From NCBI GenBank assembly GCA_964019055.1, contig OZ025206.1:21049078-21113077 (forward strand): a stretch of 64,000 nucleotides of DNA, read 5' to 3'. The stretch comes from Anthopleura xanthogrammica. Its lineage: Eukaryota > Cnidaria > Anthozoa > Actiniaria > Actiniidae. The position numbers and the translations under genes were made by a program. Positions 1 to 10,566 of the stretch are shown here, one piece after another. The notes under the pieces were generated by a model. It worked only from the letters and a program-made list of their open reading frames with translations. It was not told the DNA's origin and did not search any database. How positions within the stretch are numbered: position 1 is the stretch's first letter; each line of letters starts with the position of its first letter.

Positions 1-114
1 CTTTACACACGGCCCAAACTAAAATATTCCAGAGCAAGAAAATCATTGATTATCTGGTTTACATATTGTCCTTGGTAACAAGGATGGATCTTTATTACTT
101 GAATGAACAAATAG

Positions 115-183
115 TACCCTGCTTCTGCCCCTCTGTCAGCTCAGCTCTGGGGAGGGAAAGGAAACATCTCTGCTCGCAGGGTA
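115..183. mobile_element. Short foldback MITE-like element, copy 1 of 3
   Basis: The left end reads TACCCTGCTTCTGCCCCTCTG and the right end is its imperfect inverse, ending CTCTGCTCGCAGGGTA, with a CAGCTCAGC-type core. Related copies with the same ends lie at 12004-12119 and 21505-21591. There is no coding capacity. The ends and inverted symmetry are seen directly. The reading as a non-autonomous DNA element is an inference. Confidence 0.6.
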
Positions 184-947
184 AAGGAATAGATAATTTT
201 AAGCTTATCTAAATTAATTTCACACAGAGTTGCATCTTTTCTCTTGAAAAATTAAGGCTTAAGCTAGAGAACTAGCTTAACTGAGAAGATATACGTGAAA
301 ATTGAGTATCAGCTCAAAACAACAGAGCTCCATCGTTCCTGGCAAAAAAGAAAATCTCCAGAAAGCAAAAACCAGTGGAAATTTGGGCCAAAAAAAGGCA
401 GAACTATACATATGTAACCAATATAAAAACAATTTTAATTGATTTACCATGATAATAAATGTCTATTATGATACGAAGATTGATAATGTGAGAGCATGTT
501 TACGTAAAATAAACCTATTCAGAGGGACACTACAATAGCGTTTGTTTTACAACAACAAATTAACCTTACCACATACCACAAAAGTCATCTTTTTCTCAAC
601 GTCTATTGCTCTTTATTTTTATAAATTCTACGTAAACATGTCTGGGTAAATATAAAATTACCTTCATGACGGATTTCGAATTGATTTTGTACTTGAATCT
701 GTGCGTAGCTTTCCTTGGCAACCATTGAACACTCAACAACCTGAGGAATTTGAGTCACTAAATCTTCTGATCTTCTTCAATAACTTGGATACGAAATAAC
801 TATAATCTAACCTCACATTTTTGTCTTCAGTTTATACCAAGATTTAACTTCTAGGAATTTTGAGAGCTTTTTTACGAGCTGGAATTTTTAGTTCATAATT
901 TTGCAATATGTACAGTACAGTGTATATAGAGTATATATATGCACCAT
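184..947. other. Non-coding sequence upstream of PARN
   Basis: No supported exon was found. The stretch is AT-rich, with short runs of A and T and no long open frame. It probably belongs to the distal promoter of the PARN gene or to an unlinked intergenic space. Confidence 0.5.
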
Positions 948-1030
948 GACGTCATAGGTATAGTGCACGCTGATTGGTCAAAAGGTTTTTACTCATTATA
1001 GGACTGGGACGATTATTTCAAAATGGCGGC
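948..1030 (+). promoter_or_regulatory. Probable PARN promoter: CRE palindrome and YY1-type motif with a five-codon uORF
   Basis: TGACGTCA at 948-955 is a perfect CRE/ATF palindrome. CAAAATGGCGGC at 1019-1030 is the YY1-type core promoter motif common around animal housekeeping start sites. Its ATG at 1023 opens a five-codon upstream frame (M-A-A-E-L) that stops at 1038-1040, 51 bases before the PARN start. The motifs are seen directly. Their use as promoter and uORF is inferred. Confidence 0.55.
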
Positions 1031-1091
1031 AGAATTGTAAAGTTGCACATGGAAAAACCTTGAAAAAAGAAAGGCTTTTATCGCTTAAAAA

Positions 1092-2900
1092 ATGGAAATC
1101 GTGCGTTCCAACTTTCTCGAATCTCTCCCGATGATCTCCGAGGTCATTGAGTCTGCGTCTTTTTTGGCCATCGATGGAGAGTTTTCTGGCCTAAATACGA
1201 AATGGAAGCTAGAAAATGCGATTGACACCCCTCAAGAACGCTACTCAAAACTCCAAAACACTTGCAAGGACTTTCTTATAATTCAATTTGGCCTATGTGC
1301 CTTTACATTGGATACTCAGAAGAACTGTTATAATGCCAAGCCTTTTAATTTCTATATTTTTCCAAGGCATATAACCCGTGATAGCCCAGATGTGAGGTTC
1401 TTGTGTCAAAGTTCAAGTATTGATTTTCTTGGAGGGCACGATTTTGACTTCAATAAGTGGATTCGCGACGGGATATCGTATCTTAGACCTCATGACGAGG
1501 AAAAATTGAGGAATCATTTCCAAGAACGACATGAGCAGAGCTTTGGTCCTTTTACTTCTCCTGCCGCAGTACCATCCCCAGCAGCCTCGACAGCTTCATC
1601 CAACAAGTCTAGTACCAGTTCTACAAAAACTCCCGTGATCATACCTCCAGAACATCAGCCATTTGTAGAGAAAGTTTGTAATGAGATAGAAGAAATGCTT
1701 AAGAATCCAGAGAGCAAAACTACCAACTTACCACCCTGTAATGGTTACTTGCGCAAGCTCATTTACCAAAGTGCTAAGCAGAGATTCACTTCAGGAATTC
1801 AGTTGGAGAAAAGCACCAATGACAAGAAGGAGTGTTTTATCGTAGTCACTAAAGTTAACGAAGATGAGAAAAAGAAATTTGAAGAAGAGAAACAGGCCAA
1901 GGAGAAGGAGATGATTGAAAATGCAGTGGGGTTCTCCACCGTTATGAAAATGGTGTCCCAATCTGGTAAACTAATGGTTGGCCACAATATGTTGCTTGAT
2001 CTAATGCATATTGTGCACCAATTCAGTTGCCCTCTTCCTGAAGAAGTAGACGAGTTCAAAGCCATAGTCCAAGCTCTATACCCAAAAATTGTGGATACGA
2101 AAGTAATGGCAACAACACAGCCTTTCCGAGATCAGATTCCTTCTACAGTTTTAGGTGACTTAGTCAATCATCTCACAGTTTCTCCTTTTAAAAAGCCAGT
2201 CATAGAGCTGGATCCGCAGTTTTCAAGGTACAACGATGGCACGGAGAAGCTACATGAAGCTGCTTATGATGCCTATATAACTGGGCTGGCATTTATTTCC
2301 ATGGCTAACTACCTTGGGAGTTTTCAAGATCCACCAAAGTCAATAATATCACCAGAGTCAACCTTGGTGTCACCATTCCTCAACAAGATCTTTCTCTACA
2401 GAATGGAAGATATACCTTACCTGAATCTTGCTGGTGAGGACTTGAAGCCTGCAAGAGATCATGTTTTCTTTCTTACCTTCCCACGTAAATGGAGATATGG
2501 TGATATTCTCGATCTTTTTAGTCCTTTTGGGTTTGTGTATGTCTCCTGGATAAATGATGAGTCAGCATTTGTGTCGCTTGCTTTGAGAGCTAACAAGAAT
2601 AAAGTGCTGGAGAGATTAAGTGATGGTGACGCAGCTTACACGATCACATCTTATGCCGAGTACTTTGGATACACCAGTAATGTTAATCCTGAGGAAGACA
2701 ACGAAGAAGAAGTTGGTGCTTATCATCCAGGAAGCAAGAGACGCAGAAGTGAGGGTAATTTGCAGCCTAACAAGCACACAGCTACAGAGATGAAGGTAGC
2801 TGAAACAAACAGCGAACCTGAAGATGGGGAAATCATTGAAGAGCCAGTTTCAAAGAAAAAGAAAAAAGACAAAAACTTTGAAGTGCCGGAAGAATGGTAG
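1092..2900 (+). CDS. PARN: Poly(A)-specific ribonuclease PARN, intronless
   Basis: This encodes 602 residues against about 639 for human PARN, the magnesium-dependent 3' exonuclease that shortens mRNA poly(A) tails and trims small RNAs. The DEDD catalytic acids are all visible: D28 and E30 in the motif AIDGEFSGL, D303 in GHNMLLDLMH, and D393 in HEAAYDAYITG. Between the first and second motifs lies an inserted R3H-like region (about residues 187-255). An RRM-like domain with FFLTFPRKW covers about 457-540. The tail is acidic and lysine-rich (KRRRSE, KKKKKDK), suiting nuclear localisation. The start at 1092 is upstream of the first catalytic motif at exactly the human spacing (D28, E30). The gene is one uninterrupted exon, whereas vertebrate PARN has over twenty, so this may be a retrocopy or a locus that lost introns. 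All active-site residues are kept, so it looks functional. No poly(A) remnant is obvious downstream. Confidence 0.95.
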   Translation: MEIVRSNFLESLPMISEVIESASFLAIDGEFSGLNTKWKLENAIDTPQERYSKLQNTCKDFLIIQFGLCAFTLDTQKNCYNAKPFNFYIFPRHITRDSPDVRFLCQSSSIDFLGGHDFDFNKWIRDGISYLRPHDEEKLRNHFQERHEQSFGPFTSPAAVPSPAASTASSNKSSTSSTKTPVIIPPEHQPFVEKVCNEIEEMLKNPESKTTNLPPCNGYLRKLIYQSAKQRFTSGIQLEKSTNDKKECFIVVTKVNEDEKKKFEEEKQAKEKEMIENAVGFSTVMKMVSQSGKLMVGHNMLLDLMHIVHQFSCPLPEEVDEFKAIVQALYPKIVDTKVMATTQPFRDQIPSTVLGDLVNHLTVSPFKKPVIELDPQFSRYNDGTEKLHEAAYDAYITGLAFISMANYLGSFQDPPKSIISPESTLVSPFLNKIFLYRMEDIPYLNLAGEDLKPARDHVFFLTFPRKWRYGDILDLFSPFGFVYVSWINDESAFVSLALRANKNKVLERLSDGDAAYTITSYAEYFGYTSNVNPEEDNEEEVGAYHPGSKRRRSEGNLQPNKHTATEMKVAETNSEPEDGEIIEEPVSKKKKKDKNFEVPEEW

Positions 2901-5371
2901 TAACCTAAGATTGCAATTTCATAGTGATTTGTTACAAACCATGACTAACTTTTGCAAACTTTCAAAGTTGTTTTTGATGAAGGCTTTTCACAGAAGTTTT
3001 TGTTCCTAATTGTAAGTTTTTTCTAAGTTATATCAGGGATATCACCTCCATACGTCTGGTTATATTCACCAGGGCAGTAGCCACCATTTGGACAGTGGTC
3101 CAGTTTTATAAAAGTGGTCTGATTTTCTTGGGGAAGGAAAATGGTTCAGACAGTAAAAAGTGGTCCAGTTATAAAAGGACCAACTGTACTGGTGGCTATG
3201 GCTTTGTGTACAAACGTTTTGCCTTAGCTAGTTATGAAATAGGACTATATAATATATGGATCAAAATCAATTATAGTGGTATATGAAAATGAAGTCATAT
3301 TAACAAAATGATGGGTTTACTCCAAGAATAAAACAGTTAACAATAGACCCCTAACCTCATGACGTTTTATACCTAAACTACCACAATCCTTTTCAAAATC
3401 TCTTTTAATATTCAAATGTTAAAACTCCTTTGAGAATACCAAGACAATAGTGAAAATTAGCACAACAAACAATGCTACCAAAAGGTATTCCGGGAAGTGT
3501 AGGTATAAAACGTCATCATGTTTGAGGCCTATTTTGATAAAAAAAACTTTGTACTAGAGTATGCATTCATCTGTACTCGTTTGGTAATATATGAATAAGT
3601 TTAACTTGGTATTGTCAAAATAATAATCCTGTAAAACTCAAGATTATTGGCCAGGACTTTCTTATACTTGTTTGAAAACATCCTTTTAGTAGACCCACTA
3701 AATATAGAGTATGAGTGATTTTACTTGACCTGTGATACAAAGTTGCATAACAAGTGACAAACAGTCAAAGGAAAAAAAAATGGAAAGTAAAACAAAAAAA
3801 TGGGATTAGTGTCCATTACTTATGCAGGGCTCAAAAATTATGGCCGGTCAATGGTCAATGTCCGGCCACATTTCGTACTTGACCGGTCAAACACTTTTGA
3901 ACAGACATGTTGACGGTCATACTAAAAGAAATATATCATACGCCAGACATCTTGACCGGCGTAAGACTGGCCATTATTCTGAGCCCTGTAATGTTATGCT
4001 TACCATTTGTTTATGGGCAAAATAAAACCACTCGATCACTGTGCATGATAAGGAATTTTTTTTTTCAAAAAACTATCTTAAAAGTTACTAGTATTTAAAA
4101 AAAAACAAAGAAAAATATGTTGGTGTTGTCTACAGTTTGTCTATGTTTTGCAGTCTCTTTTGCTTCTCTAAGTAAACATACAAATAGCCTTATAAAAGTT
4201 TGGAACAGCTTGTGTAGTTAATTTACAAATGCCAATAAGAATAACTTCAAATGTTACAATTAAGCCTTTAGTTGGGGGACTAAGCGATCACTCTTTGTAG
4301 GAACAAAACACAAGTTACGAAATTACAATTGAGACATTGTGGATGTCACAGCCCATGAAAGCATCTCTAAAACATATCAATTATGTTTACTGGATTTTTA
4401 TTTCAGTATTATTGCTCCTTGCTTTCACAAATATTTTCAAATTTACAAATAAAGAAATTACCATACAAATGGAGAATCGATTGTCACATGTGGCGAGCCC
4501 TGCCAAACCTAGCAGTGTTTGCTGTACCAAATTAAAACTGTTATACTAAACTGATTCAATATGCTGCTCTTTAACCAGACTTACTGTGCTTCCCAATGAC
4601 ACACATGAAATCATACATATTAATTTTTTTTACATTGCGATGAAGTAGGTTTTAGTGGATGTCAATCAAGGTGTTTCCATGACATTCCATGGCATGTGCT
4701 CTTGAAAACTTTGTGTTTTCCAACATTGTTATTGAAAGACTTTGATTGATATTCACCCAAAACCCTATTTTATCGCAATGGCAAATTGTACAATTTCACA
4801 TGTGTGATTGGGAAGCACAGTCTGTATTAATTCATGAATTATTGAATTTGGCAAATAAGTAGAGTAGCTTCTGGGATGGACATTACTGATATGAAAGAAT
4901 AATATACACTGAGTCAATCCTTTGCAGCTGAATCTAACTTTTTGGACAAGGAACAGTGTAAAGGTGGATGTCAACTTTACGTGATCTACAGTGTACATGT
5001 ATTTGGTGCCGTCATATTACACTCCATTATGTTATGCCATTGTCTTAACTAGCTTGAGGCCACGTCAAATTTGAAAAGGCTGTCTACTACGCACAAAGTG
5101 GGAATCAGACTTTAGAGAGAATAATAATAAATTTGATTGACAAAATCCAAAGCAGGAGACAACTAAAAGATGGGACATAAAGAAAAAAAAAAAAATCTCA
5201 AGCCTCATTTGGCAACTTTTTAAACCAAATATTGGGAATCTTGGCTGCCATAGTTGGCACGAGCTGACTGGAATCCACCAGCATAAAAGTCATTCTTGAA
5301 CAATGCTGACCGTAAAAACTTTTCTTTTAGTATTATATTATACTGAAGTCCTAATAAAGAGATGATCCATA
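2901..5371. other. Intergenic, repeat-bearing
   Basis: No convincing exon was found. AATAAA at 3327-3332 could serve PARN 3' end formation. Around 3070-3195 a short segment repeats 'gtggtccag' phrases and is bounded by AGCCACCA and TGGTGGCT, a small inverted-repeat element. A clearer foldback element lies at 3825-3988. The rest is unique AT-rich sequence with short open frames that show no domain. Confidence 0.5.
3825..3988. mobile_element. MITE-like element with CAGGGCTCA termini
   Basis: The left end CAGGGCTCAAAAATTATGGC matches the inverse of the right end (CAGGGCTCAGAATAATGGCC read on the minus strand). 'TTGACCGG' phrases occur internally in both orientations. The element is 164 bp and non-coding. 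The terminal inverted repeat is seen directly. Assignment to a transposon superfamily is not possible here. Confidence 0.65.
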
Positions 5372-5388
5372 TTATGGATCATCTCTTT
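5356..5388. repeat. Perfect 15-bp inverted repeat over the stop codon of the small minus-strand gene
   Basis: AAAGAGATGATCCAT and ATGGATCATCTCTTT face each other across three bases. The stop codon of the small mitochondrial-protein model lies inside the palindrome, so its mRNA would carry a hairpin at the end of the coding region. The function is unknown. Confidence 0.6.
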
Positions 5389-7088
5389 GAAGTTCATGGG
5401 GTTTTATGCGTTTTCTGCCATTCGTAGCCTCATCTTCACATTCACCAGAGCTTTCTTCTAATGCTTCTGAAGTTCCACTTGTATTACTGATTATTTTTTC
5501 AGTAGTATTACAGATGACTGGGGCAGTGTATTGAGAAAAATTTCTGGATGCAATTTGGACCCTATTAAAAAAAAAGACAGAAGAAAATGATAATTTGCAT
5601 TAAGGTACAGACACAAAATGTGATTTATCAGTTCTACTTTTGTGATATGGCGCACAACAGATCTCACTGTGCACAAACAATGTTGCATGGGTTGTCACAT
5701 GGTGAGATATAGTTTTTGCAATGTAGCATGCAATGTCGCATGAAAAATTGCATGGTGTGTCCGAGCCTTTCGAATCAGTGGCATTTTTGTTCATTTTATT
5801 TTATTTTACATTTATTCATATTTTCATAATTCTTTCAATTTTAGGAAACCCTGCAAAAACCTCTGGGCTGATCCAAGTCAGGGTATGGCTAACTCACAGA
5901 TCAAACCCTGAAACAACCTCTGGGCTGATTTAAGTCAGGATATGGCTAACTCACAGATCGAACCCTGAAACAACCTCTGGGCTTATCTAAGTCAGGTTAT
6001 GGCTAACTCACAGATTGAACCCTGAAACAACCTCTGGGCTGATCTAAGTCAGGGCACGGCTAACTCACTCCAAGTCAGGGTATGGCTAACTCACAGATCG
6101 AACCCTGAAACAACCTCTGGGCTGATCTAAGTCAGGGTATGGCTAACTCACAGATCGAACCCTGAAACAACCTCTGGGCTGATCTAAGTCAGGGTATGGC
6201 TAACTCACAGATTGAACCCTGAAACAACCTCTGGGCTGATCTAAGTCAGGGTATGGCTAACTCACAGATTGAACCCTGAAACAACCTCTGGGCTGATCGA
6301 AGTCAGGGCATGGCTGACTCACTCCAAGTCAGGGTATGGCTAACTCACTCCAAGTCAGGGTATGGCTAACTCACTCCAAGTCAGGGTATGGCTAACTCAC
6401 AGATTGAACCCTGAAACAACCTCTGGGCTGATCTAAGTCAGGGCACAGCTAACACATAGGTATTTAGCATGGTGTTTTTTTTCACAGAGGAAGGAAAACT
6501 GGAGAACCCAGAGGAAAATCCTTTAATCAAGGTAGAGACCCAACTAACCAACCACAGGCAGCCCAGATAGGGAAAGATTTCATTTTTTTCAATGTTACCA
6601 CAGGTATCCCAGCTAGCAATGGAACATTACCAAGCACACTTCACAAAATGCTTCCCGTAAATACCATGTTTTTATTTACTCTAGCAACCACGGGGGGAAA
6701 AAACAATAACAAACATTATTTTGACAGTCGAAGTTCTATCAACAACGACTTTCATTACATGGACGTTTGAGGATGTTTCATTGGCATTTACTAGTAAGAA
6801 TATTGAAAATTTTATAACAGAAATAGAATGTTTTATTGACAATACTCACAGGCTGTTGGTCTGTGGTTGCATAACTTGCACGTTGGACAAGACTCTTGAA
6901 TGCCGAACCAAACAAGAGCTCGTCAATCTGACCACTTCTCGTGAACATAATCCCGATTTATTCTATAAGATGAGAATATATTAGAGTATTTCACTATAAA
7001 TGGCCTAGAAATTGTTTAAAAATGAAGATTGTACCTTGATAGAGGATGTTAATCCTCGTGCCGCAAAACGTGCAAAGTTAGCCGCCAT
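5372..7088 (-). CDS. Small predicted mitochondrial protein, three-exon model
   Basis: Three phase-compatible minus-strand exons can be joined: 7088-7035 (phase 0 end, donor GTACAA), 6962-6850 (acceptor TTATAG, donor GTGAGT) and 5561-5372 (acceptor TTAATAG, stop TAA at 5374-5372). The model is 118 residues. Its N-terminus, M-A-A-N-F-A-R-F-A-A-R-G-L-T-S-S, is rich in Ala, Arg and Ser and lacks acids, the profile of a mitochondrial presequence. The C-terminus is acidic, then basic (GRKRIKPHELQRDDP). I do not recognise the family. It starts 75 bp from TMX1 and shares its promoter. The second intron holds the 57-bp tandem array. A different reading frame of exon 2 is also open, and extra exons could lie in the 1.3 kb intron, so the exon structure is tentative. 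Confidence 0.4.
5845..6445. repeat. 57-bp tandem repeat (minisatellite)
   Basis: About ten copies of a unit containing 'aaccctgaaacaacctctgg' and 'gggtatggctaactcacag' repeat every 57 bases (for example 5862, 5919, 5976). Some copies are short partial units (around 6060 and 6310-6370). The array lies in the second intron of the predicted mitochondrial gene. Confidence 0.9.
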
Positions 7089-7171
7089 CTTGGATAAAGG
7101 AGACTACAATGCGTGCGCAATGTGCCCGACCGCTGTACGGAGTATTGCTGTTGCACATTCAAAATGGCGGC
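7081..7171. promoter_or_regulatory. Compact bidirectional promoter with two YY1-type motifs
   Basis: CCAAGATGGCGGC on the minus strand (7093-7081) and CAAAATGGCGGC on the plus strand (7160-7171) each contain the ATG of a divergent gene: the small mitochondrial protein to the left and TMX1 to the right. Only 75 bases separate the two start codons, so transcription must start inside this interval or within the motifs. YY1-type ATGGCGGC motifs are known to lie at start sites and to double as translation starts. Confidence 0.6.
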
Positions 7172-10100
7172 TGGTTTTTGGAGGTTTTCTTTTGGAATCT
7201 TTCTTTTTTCTATCGCTTTAGGCTTCTCTTCGAGTGCTTCTAATGGAAAAGTTATAGAACTAACAGAAGATAACTGGAAGCAAATTCTAGAGGGTGAATG
7301 GATGATTAAATTGTAAGTATTTAGCTGTTAGCTCTGAGAGAAGGAAAGCTGAAAACTGTTAAAGATGGAAGCTGAGCCTTTAGAACATCCTTTCAATGTC
7401 ATTATCAGGATATATGCATTCCTTTTTTAAAGCATTTTCAATTCTAGTTCGATGTTTAGCAATATTTCATTTGTTTCGTGCTATTTTTGCAGACTTACGT
7501 TTTAAGAAACTTACCACAGGAAGCCCAACTTAGAGGCTGTTATCAATAAAAAATTGAAGGAAAAATATATTTTTGATTTCTTATGCTTTTTAAGAACTCA
7601 TTTTGCATGCAGTTAGATGAGGCGATGCTCCATATCCTATGATCAAAACACCACATGCTTTAATTAAACCAATCATAGTGCATAGCAAGTTGACTTTCTA
7701 ATGATAGTAATTATGATCTTTTGTTTTGCTGTTTGCTTTAGTTTTGCTCCTTGGTGTCCTGCCTGTCAACATGTTGCGCCAACCTGGTCAGCGTTTGCCT
7801 TAAAAGGAAAGCAGCTGGGAATTAATGTTGCCAAAGTAGATGTAACAACCCAATCTGGTATATAAACACTTGATCTCAATCTTTATATTTGTTTTCACAT
7901 TCAAGTTTGGAAAAATACCAAGTTCTATTCCATAAGTATTAGTAACTTATTTGTTTATTGCATATTATAATGTAGTTTAGATAGTACGCATGCTCTCTTT
8001 GGCTAATTCACTCACAAAACCTATGCTCTATTTCACCGTTAAAGACATGGTTTGTGATTGACAGCTCAGAAACAAAAGCTTCACCTCCAGCTCATGATTT
8101 TTGAACTTTTCTCGTGTTTCTCCCAACATCCCGTGTGCTCTATTTCACCGGTAGAGTCATAGAACTTAGTTTCTATTGCTTAAATATATAATAGCTAGAT
8201 AATAAGAACTGTACGAATACAAGGCTGTACCTTGTAGTTTAAGACCTGATAAAACACAAACAGTGAGATTTTTACAAGTATTTTACAAGTACAACAAAGT
8301 CAAAGTCATGTCAGCAAGGACCAAAGAAAGGACCAAAAACATGCCAAGTTGAAATGATTGAGCAAGTTTAAAAAATAATTTGGCGGCCACTTTTAGGCAC
8401 GTCTCACTGTATATATAGTACCAGTGTTAGTTTGTTATTATTTTGATTATTTGATTTTTTTTAAACCCTGTTTTTAGCCCTGAGTGGAAGATTTATGGTA
8501 TCTTCTTTGCCAACAATTTATCAGTAAGTAGCATGCCTATTTATGAGCAATAAGGAAGTCATGATAATGCAAATTTGATCTGACTGCGCAAGGATGGCAT
8601 TTTATATATATAATGTGTATTGTTATGACTGCAAGAATGGTGCATAACTCAAGTTGTAGAATTTTTGCATGATCACATTTTGCACATTTTGGTGGCCATT
8701 TAGACGGCAGAACATGCAATATTAAGGTGGGTGTCAATCAAAAAATAACAAAAGCCATGGCAGCCAACAAGAGACCAATGACAAATCTGTTCTATTTTTA
8801 GTGTAAAAGATGGACGATTTAGTGTTTATGATGGTTCAAGGTTTCTTGATGAATTTGTCAACTTTGTGAAGGAGCAAAAGTGGCGTGATAATGAGCCTAT
8901 TCCATCTTGGAAATCTCCAGGCTCCTTTGTGTATGTATGAATTATAAATAATTATATGTTATCTTTATAGCTACATACATGTATGCATACTAGTTTTACT
9001 TGATAGTGGTTATTGTCTATATACACCTAATTGCAAAAACTTCAACTGCAAGCTTATATTATATATATAGTACTAGTCTTCATCAGGCAATGGTGTAGAC
9101 TGGATGGTGCATCTGTCATAAACTGCTTTTCAAATCAACTGTGCTGTGATTAAATGGTCGGCTGATGCTGTGATTGGATGTTTCGTTGTTGCATCTGCAT
9201 TCCATAAGTTTTGTCTAGTTATGTCTAGAGCTAACGACAATAATATGGTCCATTTTGTTTTTATTTACTAGGATGGGTGCTCTTGGAATTCTTTTTAAGC
9301 TTTCTTTATTCTTGAAGGTAAGTTTACAAGTGTAAACACAATGTAAACTTGTGCACTAGTCAGGACTGTTTTAACTCTTTACCCCATGCCTCAAGTCATG
9401 ATCATGACATCTCTAACTTTTGTGCACCTAATAAATTTCAGGACATTCATGATCAATTAACAAGTACATATGGCCTTCCAATGTGGGCTTCCCTTGCTAT
9501 CTTTGGAGTGGCAACAATTTCGGCAGGTCTTATTCTTGGATTGGTAAGTTTATTGAGAGTGGTTTTATGAGTGGGAAAGGTAGTGATAGTGTAGAGCTCT
9601 GTATATTGGAGGTCATTGAAATCATTTTGGAACCTTTACACCAGCTGTCTGTTTAAAAAAGGGTGTCATCTTAATTAAGGTATCACTTCTTCCTCTTACT
9701 CTGTCATTTATCTTCTACAGGTGATAGTTTATGCTTCCGACTTCATATTTGGTAGACCAGAACCAGCAGCGAGACCAAGCATCCCAGAAGCAAAACCTGC
9801 TTCCAAAAAGGATGAAGATGACATAGATAAGGAAATGAAGCCAGAGGAATGCAAGGAAAATGAAGAGGCAACAGACCAGCAAGTCAGGAAAAGGGTAAAA
9901 TCAACTTGAAGATGTATCTTGTTTTACTCGGTCTTCTGGCTCTAGGTCTGTCCAGGGCTACATTCGTTTCTGGTTGCAGGTTTGACAGGATGAGGTTCAA
10001 GGGGTAGATAGTCTAGATCCAAGTTTAGGGACTAGGTTCAGTCCCCTTAATTGTTATTAGTCCAGTGTCCAGGTCTAAGGTCCAGGGTATAGGCCTGGGC

Positions 10101-10566
10101 AAATTTAGAGTCAAGGTCCAAGTTTAGGTTCCATGTCTAGTTCCAGGTTCCAGGGTCTAGACCTAAGTCTAGGCAGGGTCTAGATCCAAGTCTAGAGCCC
10201 AGGTATAGGTCCAAATCAAGGGTTCAGGGCTAGGGTCCAGGATATAGATACAAGTCTAGAATCTAGGTCTAGCTTCAATCTAGAGTATAGTCTAGGGTCC
10301 AGGGTATTAGGTACAAGTCTAGAACCTAGGTCTAGCTTCAAGTTTAGGGTACAGTCTAGGCTCCGGGTCCAGGGTATAGGTCCAAGTCTAGAATCTAGTT
10401 CTAGGTTCAAGTCTAGGGTTCAGGGTTGAGATCGAAGTCTAGGGTCCAGGTTTATGGTCCAGGCAAGTCTTTGGTCTAAGTGTACATCTTGTTTCTTGTT
10501 TCATTAATTTTTACATTTAGTGATCTATATTTCCCTTTACAGAAACCACAAGCCACGACAGATTGA
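7164..10566 (+). CDS. TMX1: TMX1, thioredoxin-related transmembrane protein 1 (ER oxidoreductase)
   Basis: Eight exons join in phase: 7164-7312, 7742-7857, 8478-8523, 8802-8930, 9272-9317, 9442-9543, 9721-9894 and 10543-10566, giving 261 residues (human TMX1 has 280). The order is a signal peptide (about 1-25), a thioredoxin fold with the active site FFAPWCPACQ (C55, C58; the CPAC motif is characteristic of TMX1), a cis-proline in SLPTIY (P100), a luminal linker, one membrane helix (about 172-203) and an acidic, lysine-rich cytosolic tail. The product is a type I ER membrane disulphide oxidoreductase that acts on membrane-bound clients. The final donor (AGG|GTAAAA) is weak. Without it, exon 7 reads on four codons to a stop at 9907-9909, giving a slightly shorter tail. 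The gene is divergent from the small mitochondrial-protein gene. Confidence 0.92.
9990..10480. repeat. Degenerate 'ggtctag' minisatellite in the last TMX1 intron
   Basis: About half a kilobase is built from drifting repeats of GGTCCAAGTCTAG and related phrases. It fills most of the intron between the last two TMX1 coding exons. It has no coding role. Confidence 0.8.

Noticed and set aside
5845..6445. Regularly spaced repeats considered as a CRISPR-like array
   Set aside because: The units are contiguous with no unique spacers, so it is a minisatellite in an animal intron.
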